From: Salinisphaera sp002433465
GTDB taxonomy: Bacteria > Pseudomonadota > Gammaproteobacteria > Nevskiales > Salinisphaeraceae
Length of the DNA: 64,000 nt
Direction: 5' to 3'
NCBI RefSeq assembly: GCF_040361435.1
Contig: NZ_APNL01000007.1
Span: 124,001 to 188,000 of the forward strand
In this document: positions 1 to 10,987 of the stretch, piece after piece
Layout of the letters: each line of letters starts with the position of its first letter
How positions within the stretch are numbered: position 1 is the first letter of the stretch
Notes under the pieces: generated by a model
What the model saw: the letters and a program-made list of their open reading frames with translations, nothing else
Told to the model about the DNA's origin: nothing
Databases searched by the model: none
Made by a program: the position numbers and the translations under genes

Positions 1-1
1 T

Positions 2-388
2 CTGTATTGGGCCGGCCCCCGGGTGTCGTATCCGATCAACAAGGCGCAGCTGGCCTAACAGATCGAACGGGATCGTGCCGATGCGTTCTGCCTGGTCGGC
101 ACGCAAGAACTGCTGGGCTTCGGTCAGGTGATGCCGAAACCACGAAACCGTCTTCATTTCGCCCGGCTGATCGTCAGTCCGTCGCAGCGCGGCTAGGGTT
201 ACGGATTCGAACTCGTGAACGCGCTACTCCGCTGGGCTCTGGCCCGGCAGCCGACATCCGTTTCTTTGAACGTATTTCGCGATAACGCGGCAGCGATTGC
301 GGTGTATCGGCGACTGGGATTCACCGAGGCCGGTCCCGTGGCGGACTATTCCCGGTCCGCGGCGCTGCATATGCGCTACGCACGCTGA
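2..388 (+). pseudogene. GNAT N-acetyltransferase, decayed, 5' end outside window
   Basis: One reading frame from base 2 gives a recognisable GNAT domain: a strand ending in LLGFGQV, the acetyl-CoA pyrophosphate-binding segment (SPSQRG-x-GYG), and the C-terminal NAAAIAVYRRLGFTEAG signature. The frame holds two internal stops, TAA at 56-58 and TAG at 194-196. The second replaces the variable residue inside the RGxGxG acetyl-CoA loop. The gene ends at TGA 386-388. In intact family members this fold transfers an acetyl group from acetyl-CoA to an amine; the substrate cannot be told here. The N-terminus lies outside the window. Two nonsense codons point to a dead gene. Programmed recoding is unlikely. 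Confidence 0.7.
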
Positions 389-512
389 GTTCGGCGTGGC
401 GGCGCTCGCCCAGCAACCACCGGCGACGCTGTGAATCGGTCCAGCAGCGCACACGCGCGAACATAAGACGACCGGCGCGGCCGTTGCGTAACCCGGGCAC
501 CGTTTCAGACAC

Positions 513-542
513 AAAAAAGCCCGGGCAGCGAACTGCCCGGGC
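513..542 (-). terminator. Rho-independent terminator of the TRAP receptor gene
   Basis: A perfect 10-bp GC stem (GCCCGGGCAG / CTGCCCGGGC, 519-542) with a 4-nt loop is followed on the minus strand by six T residues. It lies about 50 bp past the stop codon of the minus-strand dctP-like gene. Confidence 0.85.
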
Positions 543-592
543 CGGGTTGGCTGGGTCTGACCGCCAGGTCAGCCGTGCTCGCCAAGCACGTT

Positions 593-1618
593 TTATTCGT
601 CGTCGCTCGAGCCGGTTTGCTTGACCGCACTCAAGAGCGCGTCGAGCGATTTCTGAGCGCCGTCGCCAACGTCGTTGACGAAGGTCTCACGCACCGGTTT
701 GACCATCTTGCGGAACGCCGCGCGCTGCTCGTCGTTGAGCTCGATGATTTCGATATCGCTCTTGGACTTGATCGTGTCCAGACGCTCGGAGTTGAACTTC
801 GTCTGGATGTCGTAGCCCGTCTTCACCAGCTGCTGGGTGACGTCCTTGACCATCTTCTGCTGTTCCGAAGACAGGTCTTCGTACCAGTCCAGATTGCCCA
901 TCAGGGTCGCCACGAACTGCGACTGCTTGGCAAAGATCATGGCCTTCTGTACTTCGTAGAAGCCCATTTCCTCGTGCGCGAAGACCGGCTGGATGTTGCC
1001 CTCGGCCTGGCCCTGCTGCAACGCGCTGTAGAGCTCGCCATAGGCAATCGTGATCGGCGACGCGCCGTAAGCCCGATAGGTCGAGCGCAACAGGCTGTTA
1101 TCCATCACCCGGATTTTCAGGTTCTTCATGTCGGCCGGGGTCTTGATCGGCTTGTTGGCCGTCCAGACCTGATAGCCCTCGGTCAGTTCCGCCAGCGGCA
1201 CGAGGCCACGGTTGCGAAACGAGCTCTGCCACGCATCGCTTTGCAGGAACGTATCGGAGTTGAGCGCCTGGGCGGTCGCCCACTGGTCCGACGGCATGAC
1301 GAAGTTCAGGCTCAGCAGCTGGCTTTCCGGCACGGTGCCGCCGAGCGCGCCCGAGCCGAAGCCGATCTGGATCGCGCCGTTCTGGACTGCGTCGTAGAGC
1401 GCGGAATAGCTCGAACCCCACTTGCCGTACGGCAGCAGCTGCACGGTGATGTCACCGTCGCTCTTCTCTTCGATCAGGTCCTTGAATTCCTTGGCGTACT
1501 GGTACTGGACGCTGCCCTCGATCTCTTCGAGACCGAAGCGCCAGGTTTCGGCGTTTGCCGAGCCCGCGACCGTGACGAGCCCGAACGCGATGGCCAAACC
1601 GATGGCTTTGAGCCGCAT
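593..1618 (-). CDS. dctP: TRAP transporter substrate-binding protein, DctP family (orphan)
   Basis: This is a 341-residue periplasmic solute receptor of the DctP family, which hands carboxylate-type ligands to a DctQM membrane pair. A Sec signal peptide covers residues 1-23 (cleavage after SANA). The family hallmark KIRVMDN carries the ligand-clamping Arg at about residue 170, followed by the YSALQQGQAEG segment. The ATG at 1618 is chosen over upstream in-frame codons because it starts the signal peptide and has a GGGGG Shine-Dalgarno. Neither neighbour encodes DctQ or DctM, so its membrane partners must lie elsewhere or the receptor works with another system. The ligand is unknown. Confidence 0.88.
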   Translation of the reverse strand: MRLKAIGLAIAFGLVTVAGSANAETWRFGLEEIEGSVQYQYAKEFKDLIEEKSDGDITVQLLPYGKWGSSYSALYDAVQNGAIQIGFGSGALGGTVPESQLLSLNFVMPSDQWATAQALNSDTFLQSDAWQSSFRNRGLVPLAELTEGYQVWTANKPIKTPADMKNLKIRVMDNSLLRSTYRAYGASPITIAYGELYSALQQGQAEGNIQPVFAHEEMGFYEVQKAMIFAKQSQFVATLMGNLDWYEDLSSEQQKMVKDVTQQLVKTGYDIQTKFNSERLDTIKSKSDIEIIELNDEQRAAFRKMVKPVRETFVNDVGDGAQKSLDALLSAVKQTGSSDDE

Positions 1619-1942
1619 AAATCCCCCTTCGTGGATTCTGAATAGAGTGGTTTCACTAAATGGTAAAGGCCGGTTCATGTCAAGCCAGGCGGCGCGGCGA
1701 ACCGGTTTATCAATCGCCGCAATGAACCGGTCACAGTGGTCTTGCAGCGTGATCCACAACGTATGCAAAAGCTGCGCCGGGCGGATACGACATCCTGCGA
1801 TCCAGCGCACTGCGGTGGTATGGTTGTCGATCGATGAGCGCGGTTTAAGCGCCCGTTCATCGTTACCCTGTTTGCGCATCCTGGGCGGTGTCATCGCATC
1901 GCCCGCACGCGCCAACACCGGCCGTACTGGGAGTATCGCAAC
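1619..1942. other. Divergent intergenic region with three GAACCGG motifs
   Basis: This 324-bp spacer between the divergent dctP-like and prkB genes holds no plausible ORF. The heptamer GAACCGG occurs at 1699-1705 and 1724-1730, and inverted (CCGGTTC) at 1670-1676. The inverted copy and the 1722-1730 copy form an inverted repeat (CCGGTTCAT / ATGAACCGG). These could be operator half-sites, but no regulator is identified. Confidence 0.35.
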
Positions 1943-2827
1943 ATGTCCGTTATCCATCCGATCGTCGCGGTGACGGGTTCATCCGGTGCCGGCACCTCGA
2001 CCGCCCGTATTGCGTTCGAGCACATCTTCCACCGGCTGCACGTACGCGCGGCTTATATCGACGGCGATGCCTTCCATGCCTATAGCCGGCGCGAGATGGC
2101 CAAGGCAGTTCGTCGCGCGACCATTCGCGGCGAGAATTTCAGCCATTTCGGTCCGGGCGCCAACCGTCTCGATCGCCTGCAGAAACTGTTTGCCGAATAC
2201 GGCGATCGCGGCACCGGCGAGACGCGCCGCTATCTGCACGACGAAATCGAAGCCGCCGAGTTCGGTCTGGAACCGGGCACGTTTACCGAGTGGGGTCCGA
2301 TCGCTGCCGATACCGAACTGCTGCTCTACGAAGGCCTGCACGGCGGCGTGGTCACCGACCAGGTGGACGTGGCCCAGCACGTGGATCTGATGGTGGGCGT
2401 CGTGCCCACCATCAACCTGGAATGGATTCAGAAGATTCGGCGCGATATCGACGTACGCGGCTATGCACCAGAAGACGTCGCCAAGGTGATCCTGCGGCGC
2501 ATGCCCGACTACGTGCGCTATATCACGCCCCAGTTCACCCGCACCGACGTCAATTTCCAGCGCGTGCCGCTGGTGGATACGTCCAACCCGTTCGTGGCCC
2601 GCGACGTACCCAACGATGACGAATCCATGGTGGTGATCCGGTTCCGCGATCCGGCGCACTGGGCGGTTGATTTTCCCTATCTGCTGACCATGATCCATGG
2701 ATCGTTCATGTCGCGCCCGAATACCGTGGTGGTACCGGGCACGAAAATGCGCATGGCCATCGAAATCATCATTGGACCGATCATCCGGCGCCTGCTCGAA
2801 CAGCGCGAAGCCGCGCTGTCGCGTTGA
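1943..2827 (+). CDS. prkB: Phosphoribulokinase-like P-loop kinase (PrkB type)
   Basis: This 294-residue protein starts almost at once with the P-loop GSSGAGTST (residues 12-20). It continues with the PRK/uridine kinase features DGDAFH, the ANRLDRLQKLF region and an LLLYEGLHGG Walker B-like strand. Length and sequence match class I bacterial phosphoribulokinases, including the E. coli PrkB protein, which occurs in non-autotrophs. The known reaction of the family is ATP-dependent phosphorylation of ribulose 5-phosphate. No RuBisCO or other Calvin-cycle gene is present in the window, so carbon fixation cannot be inferred and the physiological role is open. The stop lies 32 bp before the aldo/keto reductase start, which suggests co-transcription. 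Confidence 0.85.
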   Translation: MSVIHPIVAVTGSSGAGTSTARIAFEHIFHRLHVRAAYIDGDAFHAYSRREMAKAVRRATIRGENFSHFGPGANRLDRLQKLFAEYGDRGTGETRRYLHDEIEAAEFGLEPGTFTEWGPIAADTELLLYEGLHGGVVTDQVDVAQHVDLMVGVVPTINLEWIQKIRRDIDVRGYAPEDVAKVILRRMPDYVRYITPQFTRTDVNFQRVPLVDTSNPFVARDVPNDDESMVVIRFRDPAHWAVDFPYLLTMIHGSFMSRPNTVVVPGTKMRMAIEIIIGPIIRRLLEQREAALSR

Positions 2828-2859
2828 GCGCACCCGACACGTCAATAAAGAAGACCTTC

Positions 2860-3900
2860 ATGCAATACCGCAAACTCGGCCGCAGCGATATCGACGTCAG
2901 CCGTATCGCGCTGGGCACCATGACCTTCGGCGAACAGAACAGCGAAGACGAAGCCCACCGCCAGATCGACTATGCCCTCGATCAGGGCGTGAACTTCATC
3001 GATGCCGCAGAGATGTACCCCGTGCCGCCCAAGGCCGACACCCAGGGCCGCACCGAGGAGTACATCGGTTCGTGGCTCGCCGCCTCCGGCCGGCGCGACG
3101 ACGTGGTGCTGGCCAGCAAGGTCACCGGCCGCTCAAAAATGGACTATCTGCGCGACGGCTTCGAAACGCGCCTGACGCCAAAACAGATTCGTAGCGCCCT
3201 GGAAGCCAGCCTCGACCGCCTGCATACGGATTATCTCGACCTGTATCAGGTGCACTGGCCGGACCGCTCGACCAACACCTTCGGCAAGCGCGGTTACACC
3301 CATGCCGAAGACGACGACGCCGTACCCATCGAGGACACGCTGGGCGAACTCGGACGTCTGGTCGAGGAAGGCAAGATTCGCTGCGTCGGCCTGTCCAATG
3401 AAACGCCGTGGGGTCTGATGCGCTATCTGCGCGCGGCCGAAAACGAAAACCTGCCGCGCGTGGTGTCCATCCAGAACCCCTACTCGCTGCTCAACCGCAC
3501 CTTTGAAATCGGCCTGGCCGAATGCGCCGAGCGCGAGGACGTCCGCCTGCTGGCCTATTCACCGCTGGCCTTCGGCATGCTTACCGGCAAGTATCTCGAC
3601 GGCGCCGCGCCGGAAGGCGCGCGCCTGACGCGCTGGGAGCGTTTTTCACGCTATACCAACGCCCGCGGCAAGCAGGCCACCGCCGACTATGTGGCGCTGG
3701 CCCAGAAGCACGGCGTGGACCCCGCCCAGATGGCGCTGGCCTATGTGAACAGCCGCAGCTTTCTGACCTCGAACATCATCGGGGCAACCACGATGGAACA
3801 GCTGGAAACCAATATCGCCAGTGCCGATATCGAGCTTTCGGACGAACTCGTCCAGGCGATCGAGGCAATCCACGCCGATAACCCAAACCCCTGCCCGTAG
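2860..3900 (+). CDS. tas: NADP(H)-dependent aldo-keto reductase, Tas family
   Basis: The product is 346 residues long, the same length as E. coli Tas. The aldo/keto reductase (beta/alpha)8 barrel shows the catalytic tetrad Asp48, Tyr53 (DAAEMYP), Lys87 (ASKVTG) and His132 (YQVHWPD). The MTFGEQN and RTEEYIGSWL segments are typical of the Tas subgroup. The ATG at 2860 is preferred over an upstream in-frame TTG because MQYRKLGRSD is the normal family N-terminus. It likely reduces aldehydes or ketones with NADPH in the cytosol; the natural substrate is not known. It lies downstream of prkB in the same direction and ends at a weak hairpin terminator. Confidence 0.9.
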   Translation: MQYRKLGRSDIDVSRIALGTMTFGEQNSEDEAHRQIDYALDQGVNFIDAAEMYPVPPKADTQGRTEEYIGSWLAASGRRDDVVLASKVTGRSKMDYLRDGFETRLTPKQIRSALEASLDRLHTDYLDLYQVHWPDRSTNTFGKRGYTHAEDDDAVPIEDTLGELGRLVEEGKIRCVGLSNETPWGLMRYLRAAENENLPRVVSIQNPYSLLNRTFEIGLAECAEREDVRLLAYSPLAFGMLTGKYLDGAAPEGARLTRWERFSRYTNARGKQATADYVALAQKHGVDPAQMALAYVNSRSFLTSNIIGATTMEQLETNIASADIELSDELVQAIEAIHADNPNPCP

Positions 3901-3920
3901 CAACAGCGGGCTAGCCGTTC

Positions 3921-3951
3921 AACCGCGGGCGCGATCAGCGCCTGCGGTTTA
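3921..3951 (+). terminator. Probable terminator after tas
   Basis: AACCGCGGGCGC pairs with GCGCCTGCGGTT (one mismatch) around a 5-nt loop and is followed by TTTATTG. The T tract is short, so termination strength is uncertain. Confidence 0.4.
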
Positions 3952-4050
3952 TTGCTCCGGCAGCAAACCAGCTGGCTGTGTCGGCTGGCTTCATGGCCGT
4001 TGGCCGTAGCAGGCCTGCTTTCGCAGACACGCGTTATCAGCGCGAAAAAA

Positions 4051-5562
4051 TCATCTGTTGAATGGTCTATTCTTGGGCCGGGTTAATAACGTATGGCCGT
4101 TGGCGACATAGCGGTAGTACTCGATACCCACATCGCTAAAGCCCGGCTCGTCACGCTCGCCGATCGCATCGACCACGAACTCGTCGTGCGCGGGCACCGG
4201 GTCCAGCGCGGCGACGCGGCCGTCATGCAGGGCAACATACTGATCCTGATCAAGATCCAAGGGGTCGCCCAGGGCGCTCATGAAGTTGATCCGCTCGGCT
4301 GCGCCACGCCAGTCGTCGGCCACGCGCATCGGCAAGGCCTCGGCGGCATCGCCGCTGCCATAGCCCAGCGCCAGCCAGCGCTGGCCGTCCAGATTCACGT
4401 CTTCGCGCAGCGCCTGCACGAAGCCGGCCGCCAGCCAGGCTGGCAGCGCCGCCGTATAGAGATTGCCCAGATCGCGCATCATCTCGCTGCCCAGTGACAG
4501 CTTGGCAACGACCAGCTGTTCCCAGAATTCGCTGCCGCGCAGGCTGCGCAGCAGCAGCGACGCCAGCGGAAAGGCATCGTCGCCGCTCAGCCCGGCCTGT
4601 ACACGCTGGCGCATGTCCGGGGCCGCGCCGCCGATCTCGGCCAGCAAGGCGTCGTAGTCCATATTGGCCTCGACACAGTAATCGCGCAGCTGGGCGCGCG
4701 CGGCGTCATCGCCCTCGGCGAGCGCGAACAGATAGGCCATGGCCCAGCCGGAAGCCGGCATCTTGTGATACGGCCGGTGCATGAACACCGCATCCACGCC
4801 CCTGAAATAATCGGGCCCGCGCTCGCTCTGGCGCGCGAGCAGCGCGTTCATGGCATGACGGGTGGCATCGATATAACAGCTGGTCGAATAGCGACCGTTG
4901 AATACCGGCAGATCCTGCATCTGCCCGTCGATGCGGCTGGGCTGGCCGCGAAAACGGGCGAACGGCTTGCGAAAATCCACCATGCGATAGTCCGAGGCGC
5001 TGCCCGCGCCGGCCAGATCCACGTGCAGCAGCCGCGGCTCGGCTTCGAGGAGCATGGCCACCGCCCCGGCGCCCTGGGTAGGCTCGCCGCTGCTGCCGCG
5101 CTCGTATTCGGCGATATCCGAACAGATCACGATCGCCTTGCGCGTGGCCCCGTCGGTGGCCAGATAGCGCAGCGCGCCCTTCATTGCATATACGCCGCCC
5201 AGACAGGCGTGCTTGTATTCCGGCACCTCGCATTCGCGCGACATCGCCGGCATTTCGTGGGCCGCCAGCGCATCGTCGAGCATGCCCTTGACGATTACCG
5301 AGCCGGCCGAGTTGTCGCTGGAGGATTCCGTGCCCAACGCCAGATAGCCGATCTCGCGCGGGTCGATATCGTAGGCCTGGATCAGGCGCCAGGCCGCGTT
5401 CGCCGCCAGCGTATACACGCTCTGTTCCGGGCCGCGCATACGAAAACTGCGCCCCACGACGTTGCGGATCTTGTCCCAGGGCTGGTCGTTCCATTCGCAC
5501 CAGTCGGCGAGCTGTACACGATAGGGCGGCAGATATAGCGCCAGTCCACTGATTCCAGGCAT
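4051..5562 (-). CDS. mvaS: Hydroxymethylglutaryl-CoA synthase
   Basis: This enzyme condenses acetoacetyl-CoA and acetyl-CoA to HMG-CoA, the entry step of the mevalonate pathway. The thiolase fold carries the expected triad: Glu79 in GTESSSDNSAGS, the nucleophilic Cys120 in YKHACLGG, and His262 in FMHRPYHKM. At 503 residues it is clearly longer than the roughly 390-residue Gram-positive MvaS enzymes, with extra sequence mainly C-terminal. The start at 5562 (MPGISGLALYLP) is the first Met that gives the conserved N-terminal strand; the longer ORF upstream has no family similarity. It diverges from mvaD across a 161-bp spacer that must hold promoters for both transcripts. Confidence 0.92.
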   Translation of the reverse strand: MPGISGLALYLPPYRVQLADWCEWNDQPWDKIRNVVGRSFRMRGPEQSVYTLAANAAWRLIQAYDIDPREIGYLALGTESSSDNSAGSVIVKGMLDDALAAHEMPAMSRECEVPEYKHACLGGVYAMKGALRYLATDGATRKAIVICSDIAEYERGSSGEPTQGAGAVAMLLEAEPRLLHVDLAGAGSASDYRMVDFRKPFARFRGQPSRIDGQMQDLPVFNGRYSTSCYIDATRHAMNALLARQSERGPDYFRGVDAVFMHRPYHKMPASGWAMAYLFALAEGDDAARAQLRDYCVEANMDYDALLAEIGGAAPDMRQRVQAGLSGDDAFPLASLLLRSLRGSEFWEQLVVAKLSLGSEMMRDLGNLYTAALPAWLAAGFVQALREDVNLDGQRWLALGYGSGDAAEALPMRVADDWRGAAERINFMSALGDPLDLDQDQYVALHDGRVAALDPVPAHDEFVVDAIGERDEPGFSDVGIEYYRYVANGHTLLTRPKNRPFNR

Positions 5563-5723
5563 CGCGGTCTCTTGTCTTCGCGGGCATGCCGAACGACGGC
5601 AGGCCGATTTGAATGGCGGTATGCTAGCAAATGCTGCGCTTTGTATTACGCATGGCCACTGCGCCGCCACAATGCTTTCGCGTATCCTTTCGCCCTCTTC
5701 TCGACTGGCCCTGGGCTTAACGA

Positions 5724-6710
5724 ATGAGTGCCGCACCGCTTTCGCCTGCCACCGCCCGCGCGCACAGCAACATCGCCCTGATCAAGTATTGGGGTAAACG
5801 TGATGCCGCGCTCAACCTGCCGGCCGTGGGCTCGATTTCGATCACCCTCGATGCGCTGTATACCGATACCCGGGTCGGGTTTCATGCCGGCATCGATCGC
5901 GACAGCGTGGATATCGGCGGGCGCAAGGTCGATGCCGCCCCGTTTACCCGCTTTCTCGACCTGATCCGGGCACGCGCCGGTATCGAGCATCGAGCACGGG
6001 TGGAATCCTGGAACAATTTCCCGACCGGCGCGGGCCTGGCGTCGTCGGCTTCCGGCTACGCCGCGCTGGCCGTGGCGGCCTGTCGCGCCGCCGGCCTCGA
6101 CACGAATGCGCGCGAGCTGTCGATGCTCGCCCGCCAGGGCTCGGGCTCGGCCGCGCGCTCGATTTTCGGCGGCCTGGTGGAGATGCATCGCGGCGACAGC
6201 GATAGCGGCGAAGACGCCTACGCCGAACCATTGCTTGGCGCTGCGGACTGGCCGTTGGCTGTGGTCGTGGCCATTACCGATCGCAACGCCAAGCGGGTGA
6301 ATTCCACTGCCGGCATGAGCGGCCTCGATGAGCGCTCCGACTATTACGACGCCTGGGTGGCCCGTGCGCCCCGCGACCTCGCCGACATGCGCGACGCCAT
6401 CGCCGCGCGCGATTTCGAAACCGTCGGCGCGCTCACGGAAATGAGTTGTCTCAAGCTGCATGGGCTGATGCTGTCGACACGGCCCGGCCTGCTCTACTGG
6501 AACGCAGCGACCGTGGCGGCCATGCACGCCGTTCGCGAACTGCGCGAAGCGGGCACGCCGGTCTACTTCACGATCGATGCCGGCCCCCAGGTCAAGGCGA
6601 TCTGTGCGCCCGAACATACCGCCGAGGTCGCCCGCGTACTGGCCGACGTGCCCGGCGTGCTCGACACCCGCGTCAGCGGCCTCGGCCCGGACGCCCATCG
6701 GCTCGACTGA
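5724..6710 (+). CDS. mvaD: Diphosphomevalonate decarboxylase
   Basis: This 328-residue GHMP-family enzyme converts mevalonate 5-diphosphate to isopentenyl diphosphate with ATP, releasing CO2. The N-terminus ARAHSNIALIKYWGKRD is the family signature. The phosphate-binding loop NNFPTGAGLASSASG lies at about residues 97-110. The catalytic Asp is at position 285 (IDAGPQ), close to Asp283 of the Staphylococcus enzyme. It is the first gene of the plus-strand mevalonate operon, and its stop lies 2 bp before the GTG start of phosphomevalonate kinase, so the two are probably translationally coupled. Confidence 0.93.
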   Translation: MSAAPLSPATARAHSNIALIKYWGKRDAALNLPAVGSISITLDALYTDTRVGFHAGIDRDSVDIGGRKVDAAPFTRFLDLIRARAGIEHRARVESWNNFPTGAGLASSASGYAALAVAACRAAGLDTNARELSMLARQGSGSAARSIFGGLVEMHRGDSDSGEDAYAEPLLGAADWPLAVVVAITDRNAKRVNSTAGMSGLDERSDYYDAWVARAPRDLADMRDAIAARDFETVGALTEMSCLKLHGLMLSTRPGLLYWNAATVAAMHAVRELREAGTPVYFTIDAGPQVKAICAPEHTAEVARVLADVPGVLDTRVSGLGPDAHRLD

Positions 6711-6712
6711 AC

Positions 6713-7738
6713 GTGATCGTCGAAGCCAGCGCCCCCGGCAAGCTGTTTCTGGTCGGTGAGTATGCGGTGCTCGACGGCGCGCCGGCCCTGCTGAGCGCGG
6801 TCGATCGGCGCGTGCATGTCGCCTGCGAGCCGGCGCCGGACGGGCACTGGCGGCTCACCGCGGACAATCTTGGCATTCATGGCCTCGATCTGGGCAACGA
6901 CCTGGATATCCCGGCCGGCCTCGACGCCGAAACCCGCCGCAGGATCGCCGTCTTCGAGGCCGTACGCGCCCACAGCGCGCAGGCGCTCGGCGCGCATCTG
7001 ACAGCACAGCACGTCGCCATCGACAGTCGGGCTTTTGCCCAGGACGGCCACAAGCTCGGCCTCGGCTCGAGTGCGGCCGTGGCCGCCGCGCTTACCGCGG
7101 CGCTGTCGCAGGCCAGCGGTGAAACGCTCGATCGCGCCGCCTTGGCAACGCGCGCGATCGCGGCCCATCGCACAGCCCAGAACGGCCGTGGCAGCGGCGG
7201 CGACGTCGCCACCGCCGTCTACGGCGGGTTGATCAGCTATACCCGCGATCAAACCCCGATACCGCTGACATGGCCGGCCGATCTCGCCGCCCATGCTCTG
7301 GTGACCGGCACCGGCGCGAGCACGCCCGACCTGGTCGCCCGCGTTGCCGACTACGCCGCCCGGGCGCCCCAGGCATACGGCCGATACCTCGCACAGCTGC
7401 ACGCGTTGGCCGACCGCGTCATCGACAGCCTGGCCGATAGCCGCGCCTTCATCGCCCTCGCAGCCGACTATTTTGCTGCACTTTGTCGACTGGATGCCGC
7501 CGCGCATGCGGGCATCGTCACAGCGCAGCATTTTCGTCTGGCCGAGCTGGCCGCGCCCCATGGCGGCACGTTCAAGAGCTCGGGGGCGGGAGGCGGCGAT
7601 GTGGGACTTGTGTTCACGCATCGCGGCGACGCCGAAAAGCACCTGCGCGAGGCGCTGGAAACGGCCGGCGCACGTTTCGTCGACCTGCAATTTGGCGCGC
7701 CCGGCGTGCGCTGCGAAACACGCCCATCGCCGGGCTGA
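6713..7738 (+). CDS. mvaK2: Phosphomevalonate kinase (GHMP family)
   Basis: This 341-residue GHMP kinase phosphorylates 5-phosphomevalonate. It shows ASAPGKLFLVGEYAVLDG at the N-terminus, the ATP-binding KLGLGSSAAV (residues 114-123), the phosphomevalonate-kinase GRGSGGDVATAVYGG segment near 158-172, and the third GHMP motif FKSSGAGGGDVGL (287-299). The start is GTG at 6713, two bases after the mvaD stop; upstream in-frame sequence is a shadow of mvaD. The next gene begins 90 bp downstream in the same direction. The GSGGDVA motif and its pathway neighbours distinguish it from mevalonate kinase, which is encoded by the second half of the next ORF. Confidence 0.9.
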   Translation: MIVEASAPGKLFLVGEYAVLDGAPALLSAVDRRVHVACEPAPDGHWRLTADNLGIHGLDLGNDLDIPAGLDAETRRRIAVFEAVRAHSAQALGAHLTAQHVAIDSRAFAQDGHKLGLGSSAAVAAALTAALSQASGETLDRAALATRAIAAHRTAQNGRGSGGDVATAVYGGLISYTRDQTPIPLTWPADLAAHALVTGTGASTPDLVARVADYAARAPQAYGRYLAQLHALADRVIDSLADSRAFIALAADYFAALCRLDAAAHAGIVTAQHFRLAELAAPHGGTFKSSGAGGGDVGLVFTHRGDAEKHLREALETAGARFVDLQFGAPGVRCETRPSPG

Positions 7739-7828
7739 CACGCGGGTACGATAAACTGCGCGCCTGATTCCTTCGCGCGAACCCGGCTGCGGCTGGGTTG
7801 TGCCTCTTCCTACACGCTTTCGATCGCG

Positions 7829-10105
<2,277 letters not shown>

Positions 10106-10111
10106 CCCTTC

Positions 10112-10693
10112 ATGTCCGCCCCTTCTACCGCCGCCCCGATCGTGTCCTTCGACGACGAGCCGCTCATTCTCGTCGACAGCGAAGACAACGTGCTCGGCTA
10201 CAAGCCCAAGGCCGAGGCCCACGAAGGCGACGGCGTGCTGCATCGCGCGTTTTCGATCTTTCTGTTCGACGGCGCCGGCAAGGTGTGGCTGCAACAGCGC
10301 GCGCCCGGTAAACAGCTCTGGGGCGGCTACTGGGCCAACAGCTGTTGCAGCCACCCGCGCCGCGGTGAAACCGTCGACGCCGCGGCCGGCCGCCGGCTGC
10401 ACGAAGAACTCGGCGTGAACGCCGATCTCACCTTCCTGTATCGCTTCGAGTATCACGCCCGATTCGGCGATGTGGGCGCCGAACACGAGCTGTGCTCGGT
10501 CTATGTCGCGCAATCCGATACGCCCGTGGCCGCCAACGTTAACGAAATCGCGGCGAGCCAGGCCGTCAGCCCACAGACGCTGGATCGTGAACTCGTCGAC
10601 AACCCCTCGCTCTACACGCCCTGGCTCAAGCTCGAATGGCCGCGTATTCGTGCCGAGCACTGGCATACGGTCGAAGCCCTGCTGGCGAACTGA
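10112..10693 (+). CDS. idi: Isopentenyl-diphosphate delta-isomerase, type I
   Basis: This 193-residue Nudix-fold isomerase interconverts IPP and DMAPP. The active-site Cys79 lies in NSCCSHP, followed by the Nudix-like RRGETVDAAAGRRLHEELG helix and the metal/catalytic acidic pair in GAEHELCSVY (Glu124, Glu126). Length fits the type I enzyme. The start ATG is 6 bp after the stop of the HMGR-kinase fusion, so it belongs to the same operon and provides the DMAPP that IspA needs. A MITE begins 20 bp after its stop codon. Confidence 0.94.
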   Translation: MSAPSTAAPIVSFDDEPLILVDSEDNVLGYKPKAEAHEGDGVLHRAFSIFLFDGAGKVWLQQRAPGKQLWGGYWANSCCSHPRRGETVDAAAGRRLHEELGVNADLTFLYRFEYHARFGDVGAEHELCSVYVAQSDTPVAANVNEIAASQAVSPQTLDRELVDNPSLYTPWLKLEWPRIRAEHWHTVEALLAN

Positions 10694-10713
10694 ACCTCGC
10701 CCCAGTGCTTTAG

Positions 10714-10987
10714 GGAAGCTCTGCATAACCTGTCACGGTCGCGCCGGCGTGCTTTGCGCGTGATTGACAAGGAAGTGAGAGCGTAGCGTGCTCGTTGCAC
10801 GGTAGCAAACACTGACGCCGATCAAGCGCGCGCAAAGCCCCGGCACAGAAGGGGTTCGGCCTCACCGCCGCCGCGGCCGCGTTGACAAGCTTGACCTGCC
10901 AATAAGGCAGGCGCTCCGCCTGGACGCCTTGCCGCACCGTCTGTGAGGACTCGAACGCGATCCGTGAGAGGTTTATGCAGAGCTTCC
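10714..10987. mobile_element. MITE, family A copy 1 (IS5-like, TTAG target duplication)
   Basis: This 274-bp element has inverted ends: GGAAGCTCTGCATAACCT at the left, and the right end complementary to it for at least 15 bp. It is flanked by a direct TTAG repeat (10710-10713 and 10988-10991). A second, closely similar copy lies at 26540-26812. It encodes no transposase, so it must be moved in trans. The YTAR 4-bp duplication is the known target pattern of the IS5 group. The right-hand duplication supplies the TAA stop of the MlaC-like gene. Confidence 0.88.

Noticed and set aside
1943..2827. Phosphoribulokinase as evidence for autotrophy
   Set aside because: PrkB homologues occur in non-autotrophs such as E. 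coli and there is no RuBisCO or other Calvin gene here.
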